64,000 nt of DNA from positions 620,001-684,000 of the forward strand of contig NZ_CP100128.1 in assembly GCF_024207115.1 (NCBI RefSeq). Reading direction: 5' to 3'. The first letter of the stretch is position 1. Each line of letters begins with the position of its first letter. This DNA comes from Chromobacterium sp. IIBBL 290-4. GTDB taxonomy: Bacteria; Pseudomonadota; Gammaproteobacteria; Burkholderiales; Chromobacteriaceae. This document shows, piece by piece, positions 1 through 8,644 of this stretch. Below the pieces are notes generated by a model, which saw nothing but the letters and a program-made list of their open reading frames with translations, had not been told where the DNA came from and made no database searches. The translations under genes were made by a program, and so were the position numbers.

Positions 1-503
1 CCGTCTTCCTCCACCCCGGCGACTGGCATTTCGGCGGCAGCGGCACCCGCATCCGCACCCTACTGGGCTCTTGCGTGTCCATCATCCTGTGGCATCCGCA
101 AGCCAAAGTCGGGGGCATGTGCCATTACCTGCTGGCCCAGCGCAATACGCGCCGCGGCGAGAGCCTGTCCGGCCGCTACGGCGACGAAGCGCTGTTGCTG
201 CTGCTGCGCGAAATCCTGGTCAGCGGCCTGGCACTGCAGGATTTCCATGTCCGGCTGATAGGCGGCGCCTCTATGCTGCTCAGCCGCGAGCGCAAGCTCA
301 GCCACGATGTGCCCTCGCGCAATATCCAGGCGGCCCGGGCCATGGTGAAGCAATTGGGCTTGCGGCTGCAGGCCGAGGATCTGGGCGGCAACTGCCCGCG
401 CCTGGTGCTGTTCGACGTTTCCAGCGGCAACGTCTGGATCAAACAATCGCAGGAAGCGGAGCTGGAGTCCATACCGCAGAAAAACACGAGGACGCGCACA
501 TGA
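1..503 (+). CDS. cheD: Chemoreceptor glutamine deamidase CheD (5' end missing)
   Basis: The reading frame is open from base 3, so the start lies upstream of the window. CheD deamidates glutamines on methyl-accepting chemotaxis receptors and also interacts with CheC in some bacteria. The visible sequence carries the family hallmarks: LGSCVS with the catalytic Cys, GGMCHYLL with the catalytic His, and RLIGGASML further on. About 166 residues remain of a family that is usually 160-200, so little is missing. Its TGA overlaps the cheB start as ATGA (500-503), which indicates translational coupling in a chemotaxis operon. Identity is secure; only the start is unknown. Confidence 0.93.
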   Translation, partial: VFLHPGDWHFGGSGTRIRTLLGSCVSIILWHPQAKVGGMCHYLLAQRNTRRGESLSGRYGDEALLLLLREILVSGLALQDFHVRLIGGASMLLSRERKLSHDVPSRNIQAARAMVKQLGLRLQAEDLGGNCPRLVLFDVSSGNVWIKQSQEAELESIPQKNTRTRT

Positions 504-1612
504 GCATCAAGGTTATGATCGTCGATGATTCGGCGGTGGTCAGGCAGGTTTTGACCGCGGTATTCAACGAAGCCAGCGGCATCGAGGTGATGGATGTCGC
601 CAACGATCCGTATATGGCGATGGACAAGATGAAGATCAAATGGCCGGACGTGATCGTGCTGGATGTGGAAATGCCGCGCATGGACGGCATCACCTTCCTC
701 AAGCAATTGATGTCGACCCGCCCCACGCCGGTGGTGATCTGTTCCTCTCTGACGCAGAAAGGCACCGATATCAGCATGCAGGCTCTCGCGGCCGGCGCGG
801 TGGAGGTCATCGCCAAACCGGTGGCCGGCGTAAAGGGCTTCCTCGAAGAAAGCTCCAACCAATTGGTGATGGCGGTGCGCAGCGCCGCGGCCGCGCGGAT
901 GAACCGGGTTAGGGTCATGCCTTCGGCCTCGGGCGCCCCGCCCTCCGCCCCTGCGGCGGGCGCCGCCGCCGGGGCCCACAATCTGGAAACCCGGCCCAAG
1001 CTGTCCGCCGACGCCATCTTGTCCGCGCCGACCGGCAGCAATGTCTTCGCCACCACCGAGCGCATCATCGCCATCGGCACCTCCACCGGCGGCACCCAGG
1101 CGCTGGAAGCGGTGCTGACCGAGCTGCCGCGCACCTGCCCCGGCCTCGCCATCGTCCAGCACATGCCGGAAAAATTCACCCGCTCCTTCGCCGAGCGGCT
1201 GAACAGCCTGTCGCAGATCGAGGTGAAGGAAGCCAGCAACGGCGACCGCATTCTGCCAGGCCGCGCGCTGATCGCGCCGGGCGGCAAGCATATGATGGTG
1301 AAGCGCAGCGGCGCTTTCTACCAAGTGGAAGTGGTGGACGGCCCGCTGGTCAGCCGCCACAAGCCCTCGGTGGACGTGCTGTTCCGCTCCGCCGCCAAGT
1401 TCGCCGGCAAGAACGCGCTGGGCATCATCATGACCGGCATGGGCGACGACGGCGCCAAAGGTTTGAAGGAAATGCATGACTGCGGCGCCAAAACCATCGC
1501 CCAGGACGAGGAAAGCTGCGTGGTGTTCGGCATGCCCAAGGAGGCGATCAAACTGGGCGCCGCCGACGAGGTGATGGCTTTGGAAATGATAGCCAAGGCC
1601 ATCTGCCGCTGA
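500..1612 (+). CDS. cheB: Chemotaxis response regulator / protein-glutamate methylesterase CheB
   Basis: CheB demethylates chemoreceptors during adaptation and is activated by CheA phosphorylation. Residues 1-120 form a receiver domain with D9/D10 and the phospho-acceptor D55 in [12 protein letters not shown] proline/alanine-rich linker (about 150-175) leads to the methylesterase domain, where the triad is visible: S195 in GTSTGG, H221 in QHMPEKF and D317 in GMGDDGA. The product is 370 residues, normal for the family. The open frame continues far upstream, but the ATG at 500 overlaps the cheD stop and gives the standard N-terminus [11 protein letters not shown]. It acts in the cytoplasm with the CheD encoded just before it. 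Confidence 0.96.
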   Translation: MSIKVMIVDDSAVVRQVLTAVFNEASGIEVMDVANDPYMAMDKMKIKWPDVIVLDVEMPRMDGITFLKQLMSTRPTPVVICSSLTQKGTDISMQALAAGAVEVIAKPVAGVKGFLEESSNQLVMAVRSAAAARMNRVRVMPSASGAPPSAPAAGAAAGAHNLETRPKLSADAILSAPTGSNVFATTERIIAIGTSTGGTQALEAVLTELPRTCPGLAIVQHMPEKFTRSFAERLNSLSQIEVKEASNGDRILPGRALIAPGGKHMMVKRSGAFYQVEVVDGPLVSRHKPSVDVLFRSAAKFAGKNALGIIMTGMGDDGAKGLKEMHDCGAKTIAQDEESCVVFGMPKEAIKLGAADEVMALEMIAKAICR

Positions 1613-1623
1613 CGGACGCCGCC

Positions 1624-2838
1624 ATGCCGATGATGGATATCCAGGACATCCTGGTCGTCGACGATAGCCGGGTGCAGCGGCGGCACGCGGTGGAGCTCTG
1701 CCAGACGCTGGGCGCCGGCTCGGTCCGCGAAGCGGAAGACGGCACTCAATGCCTGGCCATGGTGCGGCAGCAAACGCCCAGCCTGTTGCTGCTGGATCTG
1801 GAAATGCCGCGCCAGGACGGCGTGCAAGTGATGCAGCAAATGGCGAAGCTGGAGATGGCGGTCCCCATCGTCGTCCTCTCCAGCAAGGATTATCTATTGA
1901 TCTCCACCGTCGAGCTGATGGGGCGGGAACTGGGTCTGCCGGTGCTGGGCGGCCTGCAAAAGCCATTGCGGCGCGAACCCTTGCTGGACTTGCTGCAAAG
2001 GGTGTGGACGCCGCGCCAGGCTCAGCAAGCGCTTGAGCACTGCCCGGCGCAAGAGGTGAAAGCCGCCCTGGAGAACGGCCAGATCCTGCCCTACTACCAA
2101 CCCAAAGTGCAATTGAGCGACGGCAGGATCAAGGGCGCGGAGATGTTGGCCCGCTGGCACCATCCCGAACACGGCGTGATCGGCCCTGGCCGCTTCATTC
2201 CGGTGATAGAGCAGCAAGGCTGGGCCACGGAATTGACCATGCTGATGCTCAAGCAGGGGCTGAAGCAATGGCAAAGCTGGGCGCGGCAGGGACTGCGCCT
2301 GCCTTTATCGGTGAATCTATCCGCCTTGTCCTTGAGCGGCGACGAGCTGGTCGATGAAATCGAGCGCTATATGAGCGGCAGCAATGTGCCCGCCCGCTAT
2401 ATCATCTTCGAAGTGACGGAAACCGCCATCGTGGACAATCTGGCGCACGCCATCGGCTGCGCGGTGCGTTTGCGGCTGGCGGGCCTGGGCTTGTCGGTGG
2501 ATGATTTCGGCACCGGCTTCGCCACCCTGCAGCAACTCACCCGCTTTCCCTTCACCGAATTGAAGATCGACCAGTCGCTGGTCACCGGCATCTCCGGCAA
2601 GCCGCATCTGATCGCAGTCTTCAACAGCATCATCGAAATGGCGCGCCGCCTGCAATTGGCCACCGTGGCGGAAGGCATAGAAAGCCCGGAAGACTATCAA
2701 CTGGTGGCCGAGCGAGGCTGCCACTTGGGACAAGGCTTTCACATCGCCAGGCCTATGCCGGCGGCGGACTTCCTGGCTTGGGCCAGGCAAAAGCCCGAGC
2801 CCCCGGCGGCGGCCACGATCAAGGAAAACCTCAGTTAG
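1624..2838 (+). CDS. Response regulator with receiver and EAL domains (c-di-GMP phosphodiesterase candidate)
   Basis: 404 residues. An N-terminal receiver (1-125) contains paired Asp residues in VVDDS and the phosphosite in LLDLEMPRQDG. An EAL domain follows (about 145-395) and would hydrolyse c-di-GMP to pGpG. The signature motif reads E173-M-L rather than EAL, so the metal-binding Glu is kept. The other catalytic blocks are present: SVNLSA, FEVTET, VDDFGTGFA, ELKIDQSLV and VAEGIES. Enzymatic activity is therefore likely. The gene starts 11 bases after cheB and is probably the last of the chemotaxis operon, linking it to c-di-GMP turnover. Further ATGs at 1630 and 1633 are possible starts. 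The 3' end overlaps convergent srkA by 8 bases. Confidence 0.9.
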   Translation: MPMMDIQDILVVDDSRVQRRHAVELCQTLGAGSVREAEDGTQCLAMVRQQTPSLLLLDLEMPRQDGVQVMQQMAKLEMAVPIVVLSSKDYLLISTVELMGRELGLPVLGGLQKPLRREPLLDLLQRVWTPRQAQQALEHCPAQEVKAALENGQILPYYQPKVQLSDGRIKGAEMLARWHHPEHGVIGPGRFIPVIEQQGWATELTMLMLKQGLKQWQSWARQGLRLPLSVNLSALSLSGDELVDEIERYMSGSNVPARYIIFEVTETAIVDNLAHAIGCAVRLRLAGLGLSVDDFGTGFATLQQLTRFPFTELKIDQSLVTGISGKPHLIAVFNSIIEMARRLQLATVAEGIESPEDYQLVAERGCHLGQGFHIARPMPAADFLAWARQKPEPPAAATIKENLS

Positions 2839-3820
2839 ACCACAGCGGCGGCTCGTCCATCAAGGCGATCTGCTCGCGCAGCGCCAGGATTTGCTCCTCC
2901 CAGTAGCGCGTGCCGCCAAACCAGGGAAACGCCGCCGGAAACGCCGGATCATCCCAGCGCCGGGCCAGCCAGGCGCTGTAATGCAGCAAACGCAAGGTGC
3001 GCAGCGCCTCCAGCAGATTCAGCTCGCGCAGGTCGAATTCGCAGAAATCCTCGTAGCCAGCCAACACTTCGCCCAGCTGGCGCGACTGCTCGGCGCGGTC
3101 CCCGGACAGCAACATCCACAAGTCCTGCACCGCCGGCCCGGTCCGGCTATCGTCGAAATCGACGAAATGCGGGCCGGCGTCGGTCCATAGCAGATTGCCG
3201 ACATGGCAATCGCCATGCAGCCGCAGCGTCTCCACCGCGCCGGCGCGTTCATAACAACGGGCCGCGCCCTGCAAGGCCTGCTCGGCCACGCCGCGATACA
3301 CCGTTTCCAGCTCAGGCGGCAGCAAGCCTTGCTTCAGGATGAAATCCAGCGGCTCGCGGCCAAAACTGTCCAGATCCAGCCGCGGGCGATGCGCATAGCT
3401 TTCGGTTTTGCCCAAGGCATGGATGCGGCCAAGGAAACGGCCTATCCACTGCAAGGTGTCATCGCGATCCAGTTCCGGCACCCGGCCGCCGCGCTTCTCA
3501 AACAAGGCGAAGCGGAAACCGGCATGGGCGTGCAGCGTTTCGCCGCCAAAGACGAGCGGCGGCACCGCTGGAATTTCGCGCTCGGCCAATTGCAAGGAAA
3601 AGGTATGCTCCTCGCGGATGGCTGCGTCGCTCCAGCGCGCGGGCCGATAGAACTTGGCCACCAGCGGCGCGCCTTCATCCAGGCCGAGCTGGTAAACGCG
3701 GTTTTCGTAACTATTGAGCGCCAGCAGGCTGCCACTGGCCCTGAGGCCCAGGCTTTCCACGGCATCGAGAATGACGTCCGGCGTCAAACCGGCGAACGGA
3801 GGGAGGCTAGAGGTGTTCAT
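2831..3820 (-). CDS. srkA: Stress response kinase SrkA (YihE-type serine/threonine kinase)
   Basis: 329 residues, against 328 in E. coli YihE/SrkA. The protein is an aminoglycoside-phosphotransferase-fold kinase associated with Cpx/stress survival. Visible kinase features are the ATP-binding stretch NRVYQLGLDEGAPLVAKFYRPARW, here cited as NRVYQ plus VAKFYRP, the catalytic loop LHGDCHVGNLLW (HGDxHxGN) and the metal-binding HFVDFDDS. The start chosen is the ATG at 3820, giving MNTSSLPPF; the open frame continues 85 codons upstream without similarity. The gene is convergent with, and overlaps by 8 bases, the receiver-EAL gene, and is divergent from the small gene at 3896. Confidence 0.93.
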   Translation of the reverse strand: MNTSSLPPFAGLTPDVILDAVESLGLRASGSLLALNSYENRVYQLGLDEGAPLVAKFYRPARWSDAAIREEHTFSLQLAEREIPAVPPLVFGGETLHAHAGFRFALFEKRGGRVPELDRDDTLQWIGRFLGRIHALGKTESYAHRPRLDLDSFGREPLDFILKQGLLPPELETVYRGVAEQALQGAARCYERAGAVETLRLHGDCHVGNLLWTDAGPHFVDFDDSRTGPAVQDLWMLLSGDRAEQSRQLGEVLAGYEDFCEFDLRELNLLEALRTLRLLHYSAWLARRWDDPAFPAAFPWFGGTRYWEEQILALREQIALMDEPPLWSN

Positions 3821-3895
3821 TCCCCGATTATACCGGCAAGCGGCACGCAATCTGCTAATCCTAAAGAGAGGCCACGACGGTCTTGAGGAACGGCC

Positions 3896-4153
3896 ATGAA
3901 ATTGCATCCACCCTTCTCTTTTCATCTCGACCGCGAACAATTGCGGCATGGCCCCGAACGCTGGGCCGACATCACCCTGCACGGCTGGCAGCTGCTGTTC
4001 GATCCACGCGAGCGTCGCCAAGTCTGGCGGGAATGGCATAGCCAGCGCCCGAAAGCCTGGCAGCTGATCGGCCATTTTCTGTGCTGGCTGAGCGGCACGC
4101 TGGTCTTGATGGCCTTGGCCTATCTCTTGTATCTCGCTTCGAGGCTGCGTTAA
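3896..4153 (+). CDS. Small hypothetical protein with one C-terminal membrane segment
   Basis: An 85-residue product that I do not recognise. The first 55 residues are charged and rich in Trp, His and Arg; residues 58-82 form one hydrophobic segment (HFLCWLSGTLVLMALAYLLY). A GAGGAA ribosome-binding site lies 7 bases before the ATG. It is transcribed away from srkA, with only 75 bases between the two starts. The coding case rests on the binding site, the clean membrane helix and the lack of a competing gene; no function can be assigned. Confidence 0.6.
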   Translation: MKLHPPFSFHLDREQLRHGPERWADITLHGWQLLFDPRERRQVWREWHSQRPKAWQLIGHFLCWLSGTLVLMALAYLLYLASRLR

Positions 4154-4278
4154 TCCCTGATATCAACAAGGACTCTGCAGCTCATTCTCGTTTTCATTAT
4201 AATTTAGTTTTGCAATCAATATTTAATGACTGATAGCCAAAATAATGGGAGAATAACGCCTCACGACAGGAAACCGAC
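4154..4278 (+). promoter_or_regulatory. AT-rich promoter region of the CDF transporter gene
   Basis: This 125-base gap is much more AT-rich than its surroundings. It contains a perfect TATAAT at 4198-4203 with no good -35 element 17 bases upstream, which suggests an activator-dependent or regulated promoter. On the minus strand the stretch around 4180-4203 resembles a loose Fur-type array (ATAATG followed by AGAATG). I regard that as suggestive only. Confidence 0.35.
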
Positions 4279-5217
4279 ATGCACACCCACCCGCATCATG
4301 ACGCAAAAGAACTGGACACCCCGGAACGGCAACGCGCGGCGCGCGTCAGCACGCTGGTGAGCGTGGCGGTCAATATCGTTCTGTCCACGCTGCAGGTGGC
4401 GGCCGGTTTTTGGTCCCACTCCTCCGCCTTGATCGCCGACGGCATCCATTCCTTGTCCGATCTCGTTTCCGACTTTGTGGTCTTGCTGGCGGGACGCCAT
4501 AGCAGCAAAGGGCCGGACAGCGACCATCAATACGGCCATCAGCGCTACGAAAACGCCGCATCCCTGGTCCTGGGCCTGCTGCTGCTGGCGGTAGGCGTCG
4601 GCATGCTGTATTCGGCCGCCAACAAGTTCATCCATCCCGGCGAGATCCCCTCGGTGCATTCGCTGGCCTTATGGATTGCCGGCCTGGCGCTGATCGCCAA
4701 GGAAACCTTGTTCCGCTACATGCTGGCCGCCGCGCAGCGGGTGCGTTCCAGCATGCTGGTGGCCAATGCCTGGCATGCGCGCTCCGATGCCGCCTCGTCC
4801 TTGGTGGTGGCCGCCGGCGTGGCGGGCAATCTGATGGGTTATCCGATATTGGACCCGGTGGCCGCGCTGGTGGTGGGGCTGCTGGTGGGCCGCATGGGCT
4901 GGCGTTTCGCCTGGGACGCCATGCATGACCTGATGGACCGCGCCGCCAGCGAAGACGACATCGCCGCCATCCGGCAAACCCTGCTCGCCACGCCCGGCGT
5001 GTCCGGCATCCATGATTTGCGCACCCGCAAGATGGGCGATCTGATCCAGGTGGACGTGCATCTGGAGGTGGACGGCAAGATGAATGTGTTCGAAGCGCAC
5101 GCCATCAGCGAAGACGCGCAGCAAAGAGTGCTGAATCAGCACCCGGTCCTGGATGTGATGACCCATATCGATCCGGCTGGGCTCTATCATCCGCACCGTT
5201 TGCCGATGGCGGGATAA
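4279..5217 (+). CDS. Cation diffusion facilitator (CDF) divalent metal exporter
   Basis: 312 residues. CDF proteins export Zn2+, Fe2+, Co2+ or similar ions from the cytoplasm in exchange for protons. The N-terminus is His-rich (HTHPHH). Six membrane segments occupy roughly residues 24-215. Metal-site motifs appear in TM2 (H57-S-L-S-D61) and in TM5 (HARSD), i.e. HxxxD in both; this arrangement is commonly linked to Zn2+ transport in the family. The cytoplasmic C-terminal domain (about 218-300) includes HDLRTRKMGD and DVHLEVDG. The gene stands alone with its own AT-rich promoter region. The exact ion cannot be told from sequence. Confidence 0.9.
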   Translation: MHTHPHHDAKELDTPERQRAARVSTLVSVAVNIVLSTLQVAAGFWSHSSALIADGIHSLSDLVSDFVVLLAGRHSSKGPDSDHQYGHQRYENAASLVLGLLLLAVGVGMLYSAANKFIHPGEIPSVHSLALWIAGLALIAKETLFRYMLAAAQRVRSSMLVANAWHARSDAASSLVVAAGVAGNLMGYPILDPVAALVVGLLVGRMGWRFAWDAMHDLMDRAASEDDIAAIRQTLLATPGVSGIHDLRTRKMGDLIQVDVHLEVDGKMNVFEAHAISEDAQQRVLNQHPVLDVMTHIDPAGLYHPHRLPMAG

Positions 5218-5262
5218 GCCAGCAGGGAAACTTAACGACCGCGCCATGGTCTAGCATGGACC

Positions 5263-5538
5263 ATGACAATCACCAAACGCACCATACGCCATGGCTTGTG
5301 GCTGATCGCCGCATCGATGGCCGCGCTCTGGCAGTTCGAAGCCTACTCCATCAGCCAGGCCCCCCTTAGAGAGCCATTGGCCATCAGCACCTGGCGCGAA
5401 GGCTGGCCAGCGGACACGCCGTTCATGCTGGCGCAAGAAGTCCGCGAGCAATTCCGCCGCGCCGACGCCAAGCGCGACGCCGGCACGCCGGTGCGAGATA
5501 TCGCCAGCCTGCCGCAAAGACAGGACGAGGCGGTCTGA
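5263..5538 (+). CDS. Hypothetical small protein with N-terminal membrane anchor or signal
   Basis: A 91-residue product of unknown family. Residues 10-28 (GLWLIAASMAALWQFEAYS) form a hydrophobic segment preceded by positive charges, fitting a signal anchor; the rest is polar, with a helical charged region around residues 60-75. No strong ribosome-binding site precedes the ATG at 5263. It sits 45 bases after the CDF gene in the same direction, so it could be co-transcribed. A hairpin terminator follows at 5593. Coding status is probable but not certain. Confidence 0.5.
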   Translation: MTITKRTIRHGLWLIAASMAALWQFEAYSISQAPLREPLAISTWREGWPADTPFMLAQEVREQFRRADAKRDAGTPVRDIASLPQRQDEAV

Positions 5539-5591
5539 GCGCAGCCTTGCTCCTCTGACAGCTGCCGGCACGCCCTGCGCCGCCCATGACA

Positions 5592-5614
5592 AAGCGCCCC
5601 ATTTGGGGCGCTTG
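5592..5614. terminator. Hairpin terminator between convergent small genes
   Basis: The stem AAGCGCCCC / GGGGCGCTT with an ATTT loop lies between the plus-strand gene ending at 5538 and the minus-strand gene ending at 5645. Short T/A tracts on the sides are weak. Its position fits a shared bidirectional terminator. Confidence 0.7.
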
Positions 5615-5644
5615 TTCATTGCGCATCCGCTACGCCAGCACGTC

Positions 5645-5917
5645 TTACAGCGAAGAAGACGGGGCGAACCGCTGATAGCCGCCGCAAACCAGGCAGTTTG
5701 GAATATTGCAGTGGATGGCGCTACCGTGCGCCAGCGTGCGCAGCTGCGCCAAACGCTCATAGTCCTTCGCCGCATCAAGCTTCTTCACCAGCAGCGCGCT
5801 GCCGTGGCTGCTCAGCGTCGGCTCGGCGGCCATTTGCAACTGTTCGGCATGAGCTACGGCGCTCGCGCCCAGCATCACGCCGCCGGCGCTCAATGCATAA
5901 ATCAGCTGTTTCTTCAT
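5645..5917 (-). CDS. Small exported protein with a C-terminal cysteine motif
   Basis: 90 residues from the ATG at 5917, which is preceded by AGGAG at good spacing; the frame extends 13 codons further but without a binding site. The N-terminus MKKQLIYALSAGGVMLGASAV, followed by AHA, is a standard Sec signal peptide with cleavage after AHA. The mature part is about 70 residues, mostly charged helix. It ends with three Cys in CNIPNCLVCGG, a spacing that could bind metal or form a disulfide. No family is recognised. Upstream is the rhlE terminator, so it is probably expressed alone. Confidence 0.72.
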   Translation of the reverse strand: MKKQLIYALSAGGVMLGASAVAHAEQLQMAAEPTLSSHGSALLVKKLDAAKDYERLAQLRTLAHGSAIHCNIPNCLVCGGYQRFAPSSSL

Positions 5918-6033
5918 CGTTTTGTTCTCCTTTTGCATGACCAGCCCATTGGGCATGCTAAAAGCATAACCGGATTGGCGCAGATGAGCAGATGCCTAAG
6001 CCCGCGCATAGCCTGCCGGCAAGGAGCCATCCA

Positions 6034-6070
6034 ATAAAAAAGCACCACCGGCCCGGGCCATGGTGATGCT
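6034..6070 (-). terminator. Terminator of rhlE
   Basis: Read on the minus strand, AGCATCACC / GGTGGTGCT forms a GC-rich hairpin around GGCCCGGGCC and is followed by TTTTTTA. It lies about 95 bases after the rhlE stop. Confidence 0.75.
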
Positions 6071-6162
6071 TTCTTTAAGATATCGGCCAGCGTCATGACG
6101 AAACCGGCCAGAATATCCCTTCGACGACAACTTTACGCCTATCGTCTATTTTGTTAATGAAT

Positions 6163-7470
6163 TTAGCGGACGAACTCGACTTTGTAGCGCGGAGGCAGCA
6201 ATAAGGCCGGCACTTCGCGTTTGGCCTTGCGGCTGCGGCGGCCAGGGCGAGCTTGCTTCAAGCCCTCGGAAGAAGACGCAGCGGCGACAGGCTGTTCACG
6301 CATCGCCGGCTTGGGACGCGGCAGCCAGGACGGCCAGAAGCCATCGACGCTTTGCGGCGTCAAGGTCTGCTTGGTCAGCTTCTCGATCGCCTCGTGCTGG
6401 CGGGTTTCGTCCGGACACATCAGGGAAATCGCCACGCCCTTGGCGCCGGCGCGGCCGGTACGGCCGATGCGGTGCACATAGTCTTCCGGCGAATTCGGCA
6501 TTTCGAAGTTCACCACATAGGGCAGCTCGGAAATATCCAGGCCGCGCGCCGCCACATCGGTGGCCACCAGCACGCGCAGGGTGCCCTCTTTGAAGGCCGC
6601 CAGCGTTTCCAGCCGCGCGCCTTGCGTCTTGTCGCCGTGGATGGCTTCGGCATCCAGTCCTTCGCGCTTCAGATCGCGGGCCAGTTGATCGGCGCTGATC
6701 TTGGTCTTGCAGAACACGATGACCTGGCTCATCTCGCGCGAACGGATCAAGTGGGCCAGCAGTTGGCGCTTCTTGAAGTTGTCCACCTGGAACACCAGCT
6801 GCTCGACCTGGTCATTGGTCGCGTTCTGGCGCGCCACTTCCACCGTCTGCGGCGTATGCATGAAATCCGCCGCCAAGCGCTTGATCTCGGGCGCGAAGGT
6901 GGCCGAGAACAGCAGCGTCTGGCGCTCTTTGGGCAGCATGCCCATGATTTTGCGGATGTCCTGGATGAAGCCCATGTCCAGCATGCGGTCGGCTTCGTCC
7001 AGTACCAGCACTTCCACTTTGTTCAGTTGCACGGTCTTTTGCTGGATATGATCCAGCAAACGGCCCGGCGTCGCGATGAGGATTTCCACGCCGCGGCGCA
7101 ATTCCTGCGTTTGCGGGTCCATATTGACGCCGCCGAAGACGGTGGTGGCGCGCAGCGGCAGATACTTGGTGTAGCTCTGCACATTGACGCCGATCTGGTC
7201 GGCCAGCTCGCGGGTCGGCGACAACACCAGCGCGCGGATGGGGTGCATGGCCGGCGATACGCTGGTATTGGCGAACTTTTTCAGCCGTTCGAGAATGGGC
7301 AGCATGAACGCGGCGGTCTTGCCGGTGCCGGTTTGCGCGGCGGCCAGCAAGTCGCGGCCGGACAGGACCAGAGGAATCGCCTTCTCCTGGATCGGCGTCG
7401 GCTGGCTATACCCCTGCTCTTCAATGGCGCGCAGGATTTCCGGCGACAAACCGAGTTCGGAAAACAACAT
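6163..7470 (-). CDS. rhlE: ATP-dependent RNA helicase RhlE (DEAD-box)
   Basis: 435 residues. DEAD-box helicases unwind short RNA duplexes in ribosome assembly and RNA decay. All core motifs are present in order: GYSQPTPIQ (Q motif), AQTGTGKT (I), PTRELADQ (Ia), VLDEADRML (II), SAT (III), ATDVAARGLDI (V) and HRIGRTGRAG (VI). A basic tail (RRSRKAKR and on) follows, typical of RhlE. The ATG at 7470 has an AGGAG site 9 bases upstream and gives MLFSELGLSPEIL; an in-frame ATG 16 codons earlier lacks support. The gene is transcribed alone and ends at the hairpin at 6034-6070. Confidence 0.95.
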   Translation of the reverse strand: MLFSELGLSPEILRAIEEQGYSQPTPIQEKAIPLVLSGRDLLAAAQTGTGKTAAFMLPILERLKKFANTSVSPAMHPIRALVLSPTRELADQIGVNVQSYTKYLPLRATTVFGGVNMDPQTQELRRGVEILIATPGRLLDHIQQKTVQLNKVEVLVLDEADRMLDMGFIQDIRKIMGMLPKERQTLLFSATFAPEIKRLAADFMHTPQTVEVARQNATNDQVEQLVFQVDNFKKRQLLAHLIRSREMSQVIVFCKTKISADQLARDLKREGLDAEAIHGDKTQGARLETLAAFKEGTLRVLVATDVAARGLDISELPYVVNFEMPNSPEDYVHRIGRTGRAGAKGVAISLMCPDETRQHEAIEKLTKQTLTPQSVDGFWPSWLPRPKPAMREQPVAAASSSEGLKQARPGRRSRKAKREVPALLLPPRYKVEFVR

Positions 7471-7585
7471 GTAATTCACTCCTGCAATAGGGAAAGGGCA
7501 CGTTGCGCTTCGCGCCAACGCGCCCTGAATATGTCTAAACGGGCCGCAGCGCGGCCCAAAATCTCGTTAAAGGGCAGCTCAACGC

Positions 7586-8506
7586 TCAACCCATGCGACT
7601 GGCGAGGCTGATCAACAGCGTCACCGCCAGCCATAGCAGCGCAGAGCGCCACACCAAACCGACCGCGCTTTTCAGGTGGCTGGAATCGGCATCGTCGCCC
7701 AGGCCCAGCTCCGGCCGGTACTTCAAGGAATAATCCTGCCGCAGCGGATCGCCCAGCTTCACGCCCAGAGCGCCCGCAGCCGAAGCCAGCAAGATCCCAT
7801 TGGCGTAATTTCCCCAAGCGCGCGCCTGGGAGCGCCAGCAATAGATCGCATCCTCGAAATCGCCCATCACCGCGAATGCCGCCGCCGTCAGGCGCACCGG
7901 AATCCAATCCAGCCAGGCAGCCATTCTGGAGGCGAACAAGCCAAAGGGATCCTCCTCCCCGCTTCTATTGCCCCACTTCTGGTTGAGCATGCTGCCCAGG
8001 CGATAGAGCAAGGCGCCCGAAGGGCCCGGCAACACGGCGAACCAGAACATGGTTCCGAATACATGGCGATAGCTGTCCAGAATGCCTTGCTCGATCGCCA
8101 GCCGGGAAATCTCCCCTACCGACAATTCCGCCGTCGGCTGTCCAGTCCAGTTCGCCAGCGCGATCCGGGCATCCAGATCGCGGCCTTCGGCCAAGGCTTG
8201 CGAAATCTCGGAATAGGCGCTGGAAAAATGGCGGAAGCCCATCGTCAGATACAACACCAACACATTCAGCGCCAAAGCCAACACCGGGCTCGCCGCCTTC
8301 AGCGAGTAAAACAGCAGCAGGCTGAGCAGCAGCACCGGGGCAATCGCCGCGAACCAAGCCAACACGCCATGGCGCTCGGCGCCGGCGTTCAGATTGCGTT
8401 CCAACTGATTGGCATAGCGGGTGAACAGCAGCCACACCCGGTTGCGATTGCCAAGCGGCCGCAATTGTTCCAACGCCAAGGCTAAGATCAAGGAAATCAG
8501 GGTCAT
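7586..8506 (-). CDS. CobD/CbiB-family integral membrane protein
   Basis: 306 residues with five or so membrane segments (about 3-20, 48-90, 140-165, 200-215, 285-303). The profile and motifs, including LEQLRPL near the start and WLDWIPVRLTAAAFAVMGDF, match the CbiB/CobD-like family. True CbiB converts adenosylcobyric acid to adenosylcobinamide phosphate, but many betaproteobacteria carry this divergent paralogue next to unrelated genes, and no cobalamin genes are visible here. A biosynthetic role is therefore unproven. The ATG at 8506 is chosen because the N-terminal membrane helix begins there; the frame extends 33 codons upstream without it. Confidence 0.72.
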   Translation of the reverse strand: MTLISLILALALEQLRPLGNRNRVWLLFTRYANQLERNLNAGAERHGVLAWFAAIAPVLLLSLLLFYSLKAASPVLALALNVLVLYLTMGFRHFSSAYSEISQALAEGRDLDARIALANWTGQPTAELSVGEISRLAIEQGILDSYRHVFGTMFWFAVLPGPSGALLYRLGSMLNQKWGNRSGEEDPFGLFASRMAAWLDWIPVRLTAAAFAVMGDFEDAIYCWRSQARAWGNYANGILLASAAGALGVKLGDPLRQDYSLKYRPELGLGDDADSSHLKSAVGLVWRSALLWLAVTLLISLASRMG

Positions 8507-8610
8507 GGATTCTGGATGCGTTTTTCGGGAATCGCAGGGGAAGATACCATAAAGGCAGGTCCGCGCCCACTTGTGCCGCAGCCCTGCCCAGAGAAAAGAC
8601 CACACCGCCC

Positions 8611-8642
8611 CCGCCGTTTCACGGGAACAAACCCGAACGGCG
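8611..8642. terminator. Extended hairpin between flgN and the CbiB-like gene
   Basis: CCGCCGTT pairs with AACGGCGG and an inner CGGG/CCCG stem closes an AACAAA loop. It follows the flgN stop by a few bases on the minus strand but lacks a T-run. It may be a weak terminator or an mRNA-stabilising structure. Confidence 0.5.
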
Positions 8643-8644
8643 GG

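Noticed and set aside
71..499. Upstream extension of cheB
   Set aside because: The extended N-terminus overlaps all of cheD in another frame, and the ATG at 500 gives the standard receiver start.
176..1966. 596-codon minus-strand open frame over cheB
   Set aside because: Antisense to cheD and cheB with no motif; a high-GC artefact.
4176..4206. Fur box before the CDF gene
   Set aside because: Only loose agreement with the repeated hexamer pattern; kept as a remark on the promoter region, not as a site.
6253..7611. 452-codon plus-strand open frame over rhlE
   Set aside because: Antisense to a helicase with all motifs; no ribosome-binding site or domain.
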